In this document: positions 1-8,167 of the stretch, piece by piece
Layout: every line of letters begins with the position of its first letter
How positions within the stretch are numbered: the stretch's first letter is position 1
NCBI RefSeq assembly: GCF_030406605.1
Contig: NZ_CP129104.1
Location: 1,449,405 to 1,513,404 of the forward strand
Direction: 5' to 3'
DNA: 64,000 nucleotides
DNA from: Curtobacterium sp. 458
GTDB taxonomy: Bacteria > Actinomycetota > Actinomycetes > Actinomycetales > Microbacteriaceae
Translations under genes and position numbers: made by a program
The notes under the pieces: generated by a model
What the model saw: only the letters and a program-made list of their open reading frames with translations
Databases searched by the model: none
Told to the model about the DNA's origin: nothing

Positions 1-1
1 G

Positions 2-316
2 ACCAAGGCGCAGGCCGACGCGCTCGCGCAGCACTCCGAGGCGGTGCTGCGCGTCAAGGCGATCGAGACGCTCCCGAGCATCGCGCGCGAGCTCGCAGCG
101 CCGATGGGCAACATCGACAAGCTGACGGTGGTGTCGTCGGACGGCGCCGGCTCGCTCTCGAAGAGCGTCGTGAGCCAGTTCAGCGAGGTCGACGCACTCC
201 TCGGGACGACCGCCGGCTTCACGCTGAGCGACATCGTGAAGAGCACGACGACGGGTCAGGCCGCAGCGCGCGCGGTGGCACGCGAGCAGGAGACCGCGGC
301 CGCCGACGCCGAGTAA
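2..316 (+). CDS. Flotillin/SPFH family protein, C-terminal fragment
   Basis: The gene enters from the left edge and only its last 104 codons are visible. The alanine- and glutamate-rich start, the segment with SIARELAAPMGNIDKLTVV and the serine/glycine tail match the C-terminal part of bacterial flotillins, which organise ordered membrane microdomains. In this family the tail follows the SPFH domain and a long coiled coil, both of which lie outside the window. The stop is TAA at 314-316. A convergent hypothetical gene ends 25 bases further on. Placement in the flotillin family rests on this tail only, so a related band-7 protein remains possible. Confidence 0.75.
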   Translation, partial: TKAQADALAQHSEAVLRVKAIETLPSIARELAAPMGNIDKLTVVSSDGAGSLSKSVVSQFSEVDALLGTTAGFTLSDIVKSTTTGQAAARAVAREQETAAADAE

Positions 317-340
317 GGGCCGACGACGGGCGCGGCGGGG

Positions 341-742
341 TCAGTCCTCGCCGCGACCGTCCTCGCGGCGCCCGTCATCGTCGGAGCGGTCGTGCTGTCG
401 GCCGGCGTCCTCGCGCTCCTGCGACAGCCGCTGCTGCCACACGACGCTGCGCGCGGCACCCCCGAGGACGTCGTCGACGCTCCGGTCCGTCTGCGCGGCC
501 AGTGCGCCGCTCAGCCCGGCGGTCAGGGTGCCGCCCGCCGAGGCGAGGCGTTCGACGACCTCCTCCTGCCGGTCGGTCAGGGGTTCGTCGACCAGGTCGT
601 CGACGGTGTCGCGGATGTTCTGCTCGCTCGCGTCGAGTGATGCGTCGTCTCCCGCGTGCAGTGCGGCGGCCTCGCCGACGACGACGAGCCCGAGGCGCGC
701 GGCGTCGTCCTCGGGACGGTGGTGTGCGTGCTCTTCGGTCAT
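341..742 (-). CDS. Hypothetical acidic protein
   Basis: This 133-residue protein has no signal peptide or membrane segment. It is hydrophilic, with an acidic first half, a central part that may be helical (DEPLTDRQEEVVERLASAGG) and a charged tail of Asp, Arg and Glu (RSDDDGRREDGRGED). I recognise no family. The start is supported by a TACCGT -10 box ending seven bases before the ATG, a pattern seen before many genes here. It converges on the flotillin gene and lies upstream of, and in the same direction as, nothing obvious, since the next gene on this strand begins at 1744. Confidence 0.6.
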   Translation of the reverse strand: MTEEHAHHRPEDDAARLGLVVVGEAAALHAGDDASLDASEQNIRDTVDDLVDEPLTDRQEEVVERLASAGGTLTAGLSGALAAQTDRSVDDVLGGAARSVVWQQRLSQEREDAGRQHDRSDDDGRREDGRGED

Positions 743-749
743 GGCGTGG

Positions 750-755
750 ACGGTA
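750..755 (-). promoter_or_regulatory. -10 box, probable leaderless start of the hypothetical gene
   Basis: Read on the minus strand this is TACCGT, followed by seven bases and the ATG at 742. No Shine-Dalgarno sequence lies between. Confidence 0.45.
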
Positions 756-799
756 CGCTCCGCGTTCCGCCGACCCTGGACGCGGGCGCCCCCCTCGGG

Positions 800-1744
800 T
801 CAGCGCGGGGTCACGGCCCGGCGGCGGAGCACCCAGCGTGCCGCGGCCGTGCCCTCGCTCCGCTGGAAGTCGCGGATCGTCGGCATCGCGGGTGGTGCCG
901 GCTGCGCCGCCTTCTCGAGGAACAGCCCTGCGAGCGCCGCGAGCACGGCGTCGACCGTCGACCCGTCCAGCCCGGCGAAGACCGGGTGTTCGGCGAGGTG
1001 CTGGTCGACGTCGTCGTCCTCACCGCGGACCAGGGTGTCGAGGAGGTAGGTGAGCGGGTCGAGCCAGTGCGCCCCGACGGACGCCCAGGGCCAGTCGACG
1101 ACCCACACCAGGCCGTCCGCGTCCACCAGCAGGTTGTCGGCCCGGCAGTCGGCGTGCACGAGGTGGTCACCGTCGACGAGCCGGTCGGCACCGCGCGCCG
1201 TCGCCGCGAGGAGGTCCGCCACGGCGGCGACGTCCTCCGGGACCTCCGGGGCCAGCCCGGTGACGAGCATCCGGTCCCATGCGGCGAACTCGTCGCGGAG
1301 GTCGTCGGCGATGCGGGGGAGGCCCGTCAGCGTCCCGGAGGCGAGCGGCAGCGTGTCGAGGGCGTCGAGGACGGCGGCCGTGTCAGCACCGCGGCCGTCG
1401 CCACCCGGGTGTCGGCCGTCGACGTCGTCGAGCACGAGCGCGACCCAGTCGTCGCCGTCGTGCACCTCGTCGAACGCGGCGATCAACCGTGGTGCCTGCA
1501 CCTCGGGTGGGATCGCCGCCATCACCCGCGCCTCGCGGCGGTGCATGTCGGCGCTGTCGCCGTTGCGGGACCGGGCGACGCTCTTCACGAAGGCGCGGTG
1601 GCCGTCAGCCGTGACGACGCGGTCAGCGCTCCCGGGCGACCACCCCGAGGGTTGCGACACCGCCTGGACGACCGGACTGCCGAGGGCCGCCTCGATCCGT
1701 GCCCGCAGCGTCGTCGGTACTCCGGTCCAGCTCGTCCGCCCCAT
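800..1744 (-). CDS. APH-fold phosphotransferase (aminoglycoside phosphotransferase family)
   Basis: This 314-residue protein has the kinase fold of the APH/choline kinase superfamily, which transfers the gamma phosphate of ATP to a small-molecule hydroxyl. The catalytic loop is HADCRADN at residues 198-204 (Asp200-equivalent base within H-x-D, Asn204 for magnesium), and the DFG-like metal motif is VVDW with Asp217. The N-terminal lobe holds a lysine in AFVKSVARS at about residue 54. The substrate cannot be read from sequence; resistance should not be assumed, because many such genes act on metabolites. The gene stands alone and is divergent from the drug exporter at 1864. Confidence 0.85.
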   Translation of the reverse strand: MGRTSWTGVPTTLRARIEAALGSPVVQAVSQPSGWSPGSADRVVTADGHRAFVKSVARSRNGDSADMHRREARVMAAIPPEVQAPRLIAAFDEVHDGDDWVALVLDDVDGRHPGGDGRGADTAAVLDALDTLPLASGTLTGLPRIADDLRDEFAAWDRMLVTGLAPEVPEDVAAVADLLAATARGADRLVDGDHLVHADCRADNLLVDADGLVWVVDWPWASVGAHWLDPLTYLLDTLVRGEDDDVDQHLAEHPVFAGLDGSTVDAVLAALAGLFLEKAAQPAPPAMPTIRDFQRSEGTAAARWVLRRRAVTPR

Positions 1745-1750
1745 CCGGCC

Positions 1751-1756
1751 ACGCTA
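1751..1756 (-). promoter_or_regulatory. -10 box of the APH-family gene
   Basis: On the minus strand TAGCGT is followed by six bases and the ATG at 1744, so transcription probably begins at or next to the start codon. Confidence 0.45.
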
Positions 1757-1786
1757 CCTGAGAAGCCGTTCACGAAAAGTGCAGGA

Positions 1787-1846
1787 TGGCAAACATGCAT
1801 TGCCAGCAACGATGCCTCTGATGTAAAGTTGCGCGGTCTGCAAGTT
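1787..1846 (+). promoter_or_regulatory. Exporter promoter with two inverted repeats (probable TetR operators)
   Basis: A good promoter can be placed here: TTGCCA at 1800-1805, an 18-base spacer and TAAAGT at 1824-1829. Two inverted repeats frame it. The first, 1787-1805, has arms TGGCAA and TTGCCA seven bases apart and covers the -35 box. The second, 1826-1846, has arms AAGTTGC and GCAAGTT seven bases apart, with one mismatch, and covers the end of the -10 box and the probable start point. The gene downstream of the exporter encodes a TetR repressor, which is the natural candidate to bind both. Binding itself is inferred. Confidence 0.55.
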
Positions 1847-1863
1847 TGAGAGTTGGGAACCAG

Positions 1864-4029
1864 ATGTCCACTGCCACCGCACCGGTCGAGGTGCAGCGCG
1901 GGCGATCGTCGGCTCCGGCGGCCACGCCGGCGGAGCCGATCATGTCGCACCGGCAGATCCTCCTCGTCATCTACGGCCTGATGGCCGGCATGTTCCTGTC
2001 GTCGCTCGACCAGACGATCGTCGGGACGGCGATCCGCACGATCGGTGACGACCTGCACGGCCTCGACCAGCAGGCCTGGGTCACGACCGCCTACCTCATC
2101 GCGTCGACGATCACGACGCCGATCTACGGCAAGCTCTCCGACGTGTTCGGCCGCCGGCCGCTCTACATCTTCGGCATCGCGGTGTTCATCCTCGGGTCGC
2201 TGCTCTCGACTCTCTCGACGTCGATGATCATGCTCGCGGCCTTCCGGGCGTTCCAGGGCATCGGTGCGGGTGCGCTGATGTCGCTGCCCCTCGCGATCAT
2301 GGGTGACATCCTCGCTCCGCGTGAGCGCGCGAAGTACCAGGGCTACTTCCTCGCGGTGTTCGGCATCTCGAGCGTCATCGGACCGCTCATCGGCGGGCTG
2401 TTCTCGGGCGCGAACGAGATCCTCTGGATCACCGGCTGGCGCTGGGTCTTCCTCGTGAACGTCCCGATCGGCATCGGCGCGCTCATCATGGTGATCGCGT
2501 TCCTGCACCTCCCGAAGTTCGGCGACGCCAAGGCGAAGCCGCGTATCGACTGGTGGGGCGCCACCTCGGTCATCGTGACGCTCGTGCCGCTGCTGCTCGT
2601 CGCCGAACAGGGCCGCACGTGGGGCTGGGGCTCCGCGGCCGCCATCGCCTGCTACGTGATCGGTGCGCTCGGGCTCGTGGCGTTCCTGGTGATCGAGTCG
2701 CTCATGAAGGACGACGCGATCATCCCGCTCAAGCTCTTCCGCTCCGGTGTCTTCTCGATGGCGACCGGCCTCGGTTTCCTCGTCGGGTTCGCGATGTTCG
2801 GGGCGATGCTCACCATCCCGCTGTACCTGCAGATCGTGACCGGCCTCACCCCGACCGAGTCCGGCTTCGCCACGCTCCCGATGATCGGCGGGCTCATGAT
2901 CGCCTCGATCGCCTCCGGCCAGATCGTCGCGAAGACCGGCCGCTACCGGATCTTCCCCGTCATCGGTACCGCGCTCGTCTCGGTCGGGTACGTCGTGCTG
3001 ACCTTCATGACGATCGACAAGCCGCTCTGGTTCCTCATGATCGGCATGTTCCTCATCGGGCTCGGTCTCGGCCAGCTCATGCAGAGCATCACCCTGGCGT
3101 CGCAGAACTCGGTGCAGCCGCGGGACATGGGCGTGGCGACCTCCTCGGCGACGTTCTTCCGCCAGATCGGTGGCACGCTCGGCACCGCGGTCCTGCTCTC
3201 CGTGCTGTTCTCGATCATGCCGACGAACATCCTGCACGCCACGGCGGACCGGTCGAACCTGTCCTCCGCGCTCGACACAGCCCTGAACCCGACGGTCGCC
3301 TCGGCGAAGGCGAACCAGGGCGTGATGGACCAGATCTGGAACCCGATCGTCGAGCCGCTCCAGGAGAACGTGCAGCAGCAGCTCGACTCCGCATCGACCC
3401 AGGCGAAGAGCGCAGCCGACGCCGCGGTCACGAAGCAGGTGACGGCGGCCGTGCAGCAGCAGGTCGCGGCCGGAGCTGTGCCCGCAGCGGCGGCGCAGAC
3501 CGTGATCGACCAGCAGGTCGCCGCGGCCACCCCGGCCGCCGAGCAGCAGGCCCTCGCCGCGGTCGCGGACAAGGCACACGCCAGCGTCCAGGACGGCACC
3601 GTCTCCGTCGACTGGGCGGACGCCTCGCAGCGCTCGTACTGGGTCGACCAGGTCACCCCGAAGCTGTCGAGCACCATCGAGGACCAGGCGTCGTCGAGCG
3701 GCTCGAGCAGCAGTTCCGAGACGAGCGACACGTCGTACCTCAACGGTGCGGACCCGGCACTCACCCGTCCGTTCATGACCGGGTTCAACGCCTCGGCCGT
3801 GACCGTGTACTGGGTCGGGTTCGCCGTGATCCTGCTCGCGTTCGTGCTGAGCTGGTTCTTCAAGGCGCCGCCGCTCCGGAAGAGCTCGGCGCTCCAGGAA
3901 CAGGCCGACTCCGCCGGCACCGCTGACGACCTGGAGGTCCAGGCGGTCCGTGCAGCCGACACCATGGGTTCGCCCACGGCACCGACCACCGGGTCGATCA
4001 GTGTCCAGCGCGACCGTACGGACGCCTGA
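1864..4029 (+). CDS. MFS drug:H+ antiporter, DHA2 (EmrB/QacA) family
   Basis: This 721-residue integral membrane protein should have 14 membrane helices and export drugs or other hydrophobic compounds using the proton gradient. Motif A is visible as GKLSDVFGRRP, and the antiporter motif C as GISSVIGPLIGG. Between the last two helices lies a soluble loop of about 150 residues (roughly 485-640), rich in Gln and Ala, then Ser, and probably helical or coiled coil; this is long for the family. ATG 1864 is preferred over the in-frame TTG at 1846, which overlaps the proposed operator. The TetR gene starts inside its last codons, so the pair is probably one autoregulated transcript. Confidence 0.93.
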   Translation: MSTATAPVEVQRGRSSAPAATPAEPIMSHRQILLVIYGLMAGMFLSSLDQTIVGTAIRTIGDDLHGLDQQAWVTTAYLIASTITTPIYGKLSDVFGRRPLYIFGIAVFILGSLLSTLSTSMIMLAAFRAFQGIGAGALMSLPLAIMGDILAPRERAKYQGYFLAVFGISSVIGPLIGGLFSGANEILWITGWRWVFLVNVPIGIGALIMVIAFLHLPKFGDAKAKPRIDWWGATSVIVTLVPLLLVAEQGRTWGWGSAAAIACYVIGALGLVAFLVIESLMKDDAIIPLKLFRSGVFSMATGLGFLVGFAMFGAMLTIPLYLQIVTGLTPTESGFATLPMIGGLMIASIASGQIVAKTGRYRIFPVIGTALVSVGYVVLTFMTIDKPLWFLMIGMFLIGLGLGQLMQSITLASQNSVQPRDMGVATSSATFFRQIGGTLGTAVLLSVLFSIMPTNILHATADRSNLSSALDTALNPTVASAKANQGVMDQIWNPIVEPLQENVQQQLDSASTQAKSAADAAVTKQVTAAVQQQVAAGAVPAAAAQTVIDQQVAAATPAAEQQALAAVADKAHASVQDGTVSVDWADASQRSYWVDQVTPKLSSTIEDQASSSGSSSSSETSDTSYLNGADPALTRPFMTGFNASAVTVYWVGFAVILLAFVLSWFFKAPPLRKSSALQEQADSAGTADDLEVQAVRAADTMGSPTAPTTGSISVQRDRTDA

Positions 4030-4639
4030 CCCGACCGGAGCCGTCCGCACGACCGCGGACGGCTCCGGAGCGGACGCCGGCGCGTGCGGCCTGCGCGAGC
4101 GGAAGAAGCAGCAGACCCGCGCCGCCATCCACGGTGCCGCGCTCGAGCTCGTGACCCAACACGGGCTGGCAGGGGTCACCGTCGAGGAGATCTGTGCGGC
4201 CGCGGGCGTCTCGAGCCGCACGTTCTTCAACTACTTCCCGTCGAAGGGCGACGCCGCACTCGGACTCGGCCCGTCGACGGTCCCGGAGGACGCCCGCGCG
4301 GCGTTCCTCGCGGGGACGGGCCCGCTCGTCGCGGACTGCTGCGACCTCGTCGCGCGGACGGTCACCCTGCCGCAGGACCGCCGCCGGATGAAGCAGCTCG
4401 TCCAGGCCCGGCCGGAGATGGTCCCGACGATGCTCCAGTGGATGTCGGAGACCCGCGCCCGGGTCGCCGAGGTCGCCGCCGAACGGGCCGGTGCGGACAC
4501 CGCGCGGACGGCCGTCACGCTCGTCATGGCTGCGGTGATCGAGGCGACGCACCGGTACGTAGTGTCGTCGCGAGCGGAGCTCGCGACGCGGCTCCGTGAC
4601 GTGGTGGCCGAGATGGGGCGGCTCGCTGCCTCGGATTGA
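4001..4639 (+). CDS. TetR family transcriptional regulator
   Basis: The product is a one-component repressor of about 212 residues with an N-terminal helix-turn-helix. The TetR signature is clear: ERKKQQTRAAIHGAALELV, then VEEICAAAGVSSRTFFNYFPSK, which is the recognition helix followed by the typical FFNYF turn. The C-terminal ligand domain is divergent, as usual. The start is uncertain: GTG 4001 overlaps the exporter by 29 bases, and a GTG at 3950 would add 17 residues. Its overlap with the exporter suggests it represses that gene and senses an exported compound. Confidence 0.88.
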   Translation: MSSATVRTPDPTGAVRTTADGSGADAGACGLRERKKQQTRAAIHGAALELVTQHGLAGVTVEEICAAAGVSSRTFFNYFPSKGDAALGLGPSTVPEDARAAFLAGTGPLVADCCDLVARTVTLPQDRRRMKQLVQARPEMVPTMLQWMSETRARVAEVAAERAGADTARTAVTLVMAAVIEATHRYVVSSRAELATRLRDVVAEMGRLAASD

Positions 4640-4653
4640 CGGCCGGGGAACAG

Positions 4654-4696
4654 ACGGGAGGCACGGTGCGCGTCCGACGCGCACCGTGCCTCCCGT
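4654..4696. terminator. Bidirectional hairpin terminator
   Basis: A perfect 20-base-pair stem (4654-4673 with 4677-4696) has a three-base loop and no T-run. It lies between convergent genes. Its arm carries the ACGGGAGGCACGG core that recurs elsewhere in the window. Confidence 0.75.
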
Positions 4697-4708
4697 CCGG
4701 TTCCCGCG

Positions 4709-4987
4709 TCAGCGGGTACGCGCTCCGCGCCCGGCGAACCGCGTGTAGATGAACAGCACGATGATGGCCCCGATGATCGACCCGATGATGCCGGCGGGCT
4801 GGAAGAACCCGTCGTTCCCGTCGTGGTTGAAGATCAGGTAGCCGAGGAAACCGCCGACGAACGAGCCGACGATCCCGAGGACGATCGTCATCAGGATGCC
4901 GATGTTCTGCTTGCCGGGGATGACCAGGCGCGCGATCGCGCCGGCGATGAGTCCGATGATGATCAGGCTGACGATGAGACCGAACAC
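4709..4987 (-). CDS. GlsB/YeaQ/YmgE family membrane protein
   Basis: This 92-residue protein consists of three closely packed hydrophobic helices with glycine-rich faces (GLIAGAIARLVIPGKQ, GIVGSFVGGFLGYLIF, GIIGSIIGAIIVLFIY). That is the whole domain of the transglycosylase-associated family, small stress-induced inner membrane proteins of unknown mechanism. An AAGGAGG ribosome site lies six bases before the GTG start. It stands alone and converges on the TetR gene. Confidence 0.9.
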   Translation of the reverse strand: MFGLIVSLIIIGLIAGAIARLVIPGKQNIGILMTIVLGIVGSFVGGFLGYLIFNHDGNDGFFQPAGIIGSIIGAIIVLFIYTRFAGRGARTR

Positions 4988-5100
4988 GGTGTGCCTCCTT
5001 GTGTGGGGGTCGGTCCACTCGGCGGGTACCGGGTGCGACCAGCACCAGAGACAACTCCCCGCTCGCTCGGCGTCCTCCCAGGGAGCCCTCGCGAGGGCGG

Positions 5101-5364
5101 TCAGACCAGCCCGGAGGCCTCCAGCTCACCCCGGAGCTCGGCGTCCGACGGCTCCACGAAGTGCTTGCCGTTCGGCAGCACCACGACGGGGATGTTCTTC
5201 CGCCCGCTGATCGCCTCGGCGCGGTCGGCAGCGGTCAGGTCCGCCTCCACGTCCACGTAGTCGTAGTCGATCCCGAGCCCGTCGAGCAGCGCCTTGGAGC
5301 GCCGGCAGTCGCGGCACCAGTCCGCGCCGAACATGGTCACCTTGTCGAACGTCGCTTCAGCCAT
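5101..5364 (-). CDS. Glutaredoxin-like (mycoredoxin-type) protein
   Basis: The 87-residue product is a single thioredoxin-fold domain. The active site is CRDC in GADWCRDCRRSKALLDGLG near residue 17. The cis-proline lies in KNIPVVVLPNG near residue 59, which fits the glutaredoxin and mycoredoxin group that reduces disulfides or mycothiol mixed disulfides in actinobacteria. Both cysteines of the C-x-x-C pair are present. A longer reading of the same frame extends upstream but only this segment resembles a protein family, and ATG at 5364 starts exactly at the domain. Confidence 0.85.
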   Translation of the reverse strand: MAEATFDKVTMFGADWCRDCRRSKALLDGLGIDYDYVDVEADLTAADRAEAISGRKNIPVVVLPNGKHFVEPSDAELRGELEASGLV

Positions 5365-5445
5365 GTGGGGTACGACGCTCGACGGCCGCAGTGCATTCCC
5401 GCGCACACCGGGACACGCTCCGTCGGACGGGAGCACGATCGGAGC

Positions 5446-6438
5446 ATGAGCCTCCCCGTCGACGTGGTCCACCCCCACCACCGCCACGGCTGGTGGTGGA
5501 AGACCCTGCTCGCGGGCTTCCTGCTGTGGGTCGTCACGATCGTCGTCACGGTGCTGACGCGCAACACGAACCTCGTGCCGACGATCATCCTGCTCGGCAG
5601 CTTCCTCGTCCCCTTCACCGTCGTGCTCTTCGTCATCGAGCGGGTCACCGGGACGATCAGCACGATGCAGCTCGTCACGGCGTTCTTCGTCGGCGGGATC
5701 CTCGGCGTCCTCGGGGCGTCGCTCCTCGAGGCGAACCTCCGGCAGGACGCGCTCCTGTACATCGCGGTCGGGTTCGTCGAGGAGTTCGTCAAGGGCGTGC
5801 TGCTCGTGGTCGTCGCCTGGCGGGTCCGGCCGAAGACGGCGCGGCAGGGTGCGCTCCTCGGCGCCACGGTCGGCGCGGGCTTCGCGGCGTTCGAGTCCGC
5901 CGGGTACGCGTTCAACGCGGCGATCACCGCGCGGGGGATCGACCTCGTGTCGCTCCTGCAGACCGAGGTCGTCCGGGCGATCCTGTCCCCGGTCGGACAC
6001 GTGCTGTGGACCGCGGTCCTCGGCGCCGTGCTCTTCGGGGCCGCGCGCGGTGGGGCCCGGCTCCGCTGGTCGTGGAGCATCGTCGTCGCGTACGTCGGGG
6101 TGTCGCTGCTCCACGGGCTGTGGGACAGCAACTCGACCCTCGCGACGCTCCTCGCGTTCGTGTTCACCGGCACGCCGTTCTCCGCCGCGCGGGGCCGGTA
6201 CGTGCCGGCCGACGTGGCGACGCTCTCGACGACGCTGTACGTCGTGGGACTCGCGATCGTCACCGCGATCGGGGTGGCGGTCCTCGTGACCGTGCTCGTC
6301 CGGCACCGTCGGCAGGACCGAGCGTTGGCCGCAGCGTCGGACCGGTCCGACGCTGCGGCTGCGCCGACGTGGCTGTCGGGTCCGTCGGGACCGGGCGCGT
6401 CCGACTGGACCCGCACCCCGCCCCCGCACGCGCACTGA
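5446..6438 (+). CDS. PrsW family intramembrane metalloprotease
   Basis: This 330-residue membrane protein has about eight or nine hydrophobic helices. The conserved PrsW residues are all present: EEFVK at 112-116, FAAFESAGY with Glu150, a histidine in GHVLWTA at 185, and HGLWD at 223-227. In Bacillus, PrsW cuts the anti-sigma factor RsiW; in actinobacteria the substrate is generally unknown. The tail after residue 290 is a disordered, Ala/Ser/Pro-rich cytoplasmic extension. The start is the ATG before SLPVDVVHPHH. The gene diverges from the glutaredoxin gene with about 80 bases between them. No anti-sigma factor gene is next to it. Confidence 0.9.
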   Translation: MSLPVDVVHPHHRHGWWWKTLLAGFLLWVVTIVVTVLTRNTNLVPTIILLGSFLVPFTVVLFVIERVTGTISTMQLVTAFFVGGILGVLGASLLEANLRQDALLYIAVGFVEEFVKGVLLVVVAWRVRPKTARQGALLGATVGAGFAAFESAGYAFNAAITARGIDLVSLLQTEVVRAILSPVGHVLWTAVLGAVLFGAARGGARLRWSWSIVVAYVGVSLLHGLWDSNSTLATLLAFVFTGTPFSAARGRYVPADVATLSTTLYVVGLAIVTAIGVAVLVTVLVRHRRQDRALAAASDRSDAAAAPTWLSGPSGPGASDWTRTPPPHAH

Positions 6439-6469
6439 CACCGGGCACCGGCGCGACACCCGCGCGCCC

Positions 6470-6475
6470 TACGAT
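6470..6475 (+). promoter_or_regulatory. -10 box of the SAH-hydrolase-like operon
   Basis: TACGAT is followed by six bases and the ATG at 6482, with no ribosome site between, so the three-gene transcript probably starts at its first codon. Confidence 0.5.
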
Positions 6476-6481
6476 GTCCCC

Positions 6482-8167
6482 ATGCCGCAGCGACCCGACC
6501 CCGCCCGGGCCGCCTGGGCCTCCGCAGCCGTCCGCCGGTTCGCCGCCGCCACGAACCTCCTCGTCGCCGCGCGGCGCTTCCGCATCGTCGGCGGCGACCC
6601 CACCGACGTCGCGGCCCTCGGCGCGGTCCTGACCGGGCTCGGCGCGCGGCCGGCGGGTGAACAGGAACCCGTCGACCAGCTCTGGTGCCTCGGCGACCCC
6701 GCCGAGACGACGCCCGCGGTCGAGCGCGAGGCCGACCGTCCCCGCGGCGCCGCGCTCGTCGTGGTCGACGCCGGGAGGTACCTCCCCGCGGTGGACGAGG
6801 ACGCCTTCGGACCGGTCGCCCCCGTCCGACCGGGCGTCCTCGGCGTCCCCTCGCTGTCGGACGACGTCTTCCTCGTCTCGACCGGCCGCGACCCCGAGAC
6901 CGACCCGGCCGCCGAGGCCCGCATCCGGTGGGCCCGGCGCTGGATGCCGGTGTCCCGGACGGTGGCGCGCGAGCTCGGGGACGGAGGGCTGCTGCGCGGC
7001 ACCCGCGTCGCCGTCGCCATGGTGCTCGAGCCGAAGACCGCGGTGCTCGCGCTGCTCCTCCGGGACGCCGGCGCCGAGGTCGTCGTGTACGCCCACGCCG
7101 ACGAGACCGACGACGCCGTGGCCGAGGTCCTCCGCGCCGCCGGGCTCCCCGTGTTCGCCCGCGCAGGTGTGTCGCTCGTCGAGCAGAAGACGCTCGCCCT
7201 CGCGATGCTCGACACGGCGCCGCACATCGTCCTCGACGACGGCGCGCACGTCATCCGCCTGCTCCACCAGGAACGGCCGGACCTGCTCCCCGTGATGCTC
7301 GGCGCGGCCGAGGAGACCACGAGCGGACTCCGGCCGCTCCGCACCATGGCCGAGCGCGGCACCCTGGGCATCCCGGTGGTCGCCGTCAACGACGCCCGCA
7401 CCAAGACCTTCTTCGACAACCGGTACGGCACCGGGCAGTCGACGGTGTCCGCGACGCTCGACCTGGTCGACCGGCTCCCGTCCGGCGCGCACCGGGTCCG
7501 CCCGGGAGGCACGGCCGTCGTCGCCGGGTTCGGTCCGGTCGGCGAGGGGGTCGCGATGGTGCTCCGCGCGCTCGGCTTCGTCGTCGTGGTCGCCGAGACC
7601 GACCCGGTCCGAGCCCTGCAGGCCGCCTTCGCCGGGCACGTGGTCGCTCCGCTCGCCGACGCCGTCCGGGACGCCGACCTCGTCGTGAGTGCCACCGGGG
7701 TCCGCGACACGCTCTCGCTCGAGGTCCTCCGGGCGACGGCAGCGGGCGCGGTCGTGTCGGTCGCGGGCGGGGTCGACCAGGAGGTCGCCGTCACGGACGC
7801 CCTCGCCGCCGGTGCCACCCCCACGACCGAGGTGCCCGACGTCGAACGGTTCACGTTCCCGGACGGCCACCACGTCGTGGTGCTCGACCGCGGCGGGTGC
7901 ATCAACGTGACGGCCGCCGAGGGCAACCCCGTCGAGATCATGGACCTGTCCTTCGCCGCACAGCTCGGCGCCGTCCGCATGCTCCTGGAGCGCGGTGACG
8001 AGCTCGACCGCTCGGTCGTGCCGATCGACCCCGCGGTGGACGAGGCGACCGCCCGGACGGCGCTCGCCGCGTTCGGGACCCGACCCGCGCCTCCCGGCCG
8101 GATGGGTGAGCATCCGGCGGACCGCGAGCCCGACGTCCGGACCCACCGTTTCGGGGACCCGTCGTGA
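6482..8167 (+). CDS. Divergent S-adenosylhomocysteine hydrolase-like protein
   Basis: This 561-residue protein aligns along much of its length with S-adenosyl-L-homocysteine hydrolase, the NAD-dependent enzyme that splits SAH. Retained features are LDDGAHVIRLLH (252-262), EETTSG (277-282), NDARTKTFFDN with Lys308 and Asp312, and the NAD-binding GFGPVGEG (349-356). However, the substrate-site residues differ: the L-H-M-T-x-E motif is V-L-E-P-K here (181-185), the G-H-F-D motif is G-G-V-D (429-432) and the G-H-P motif is G-N-P. The family's Lys/Tyr tail that reaches into the neighbouring subunit is replaced by a proline-rich end. It overlaps the deaminase-like gene by four bases. A changed substrate is likely. 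Confidence 0.8.
   Translation: MPQRPDPARAAWASAAVRRFAAATNLLVAARRFRIVGGDPTDVAALGAVLTGLGARPAGEQEPVDQLWCLGDPAETTPAVEREADRPRGAALVVVDAGRYLPAVDEDAFGPVAPVRPGVLGVPSLSDDVFLVSTGRDPETDPAAEARIRWARRWMPVSRTVARELGDGGLLRGTRVAVAMVLEPKTAVLALLLRDAGAEVVVYAHADETDDAVAEVLRAAGLPVFARAGVSLVEQKTLALAMLDTAPHIVLDDGAHVIRLLHQERPDLLPVMLGAAEETTSGLRPLRTMAERGTLGIPVVAVNDARTKTFFDNRYGTGQSTVSATLDLVDRLPSGAHRVRPGGTAVVAGFGPVGEGVAMVLRALGFVVVVAETDPVRALQAAFAGHVVAPLADAVRDADLVVSATGVRDTLSLEVLRATAAGAVVSVAGGVDQEVAVTDALAAGATPTTEVPDVERFTFPDGHHVVVLDRGGCINVTAAEGNPVEIMDLSFAAQLGAVRMLLERGDELDRSVVPIDPAVDEATARTALAAFGTRPAPPGRMGEHPADREPDVRTHRFGDPS

Noticed and set aside
800..1744. Antibiotic resistance by the APH-family protein
   Set aside because: Only the general kinase motifs are present; no feature identifies an aminoglycoside or macrolide substrate.
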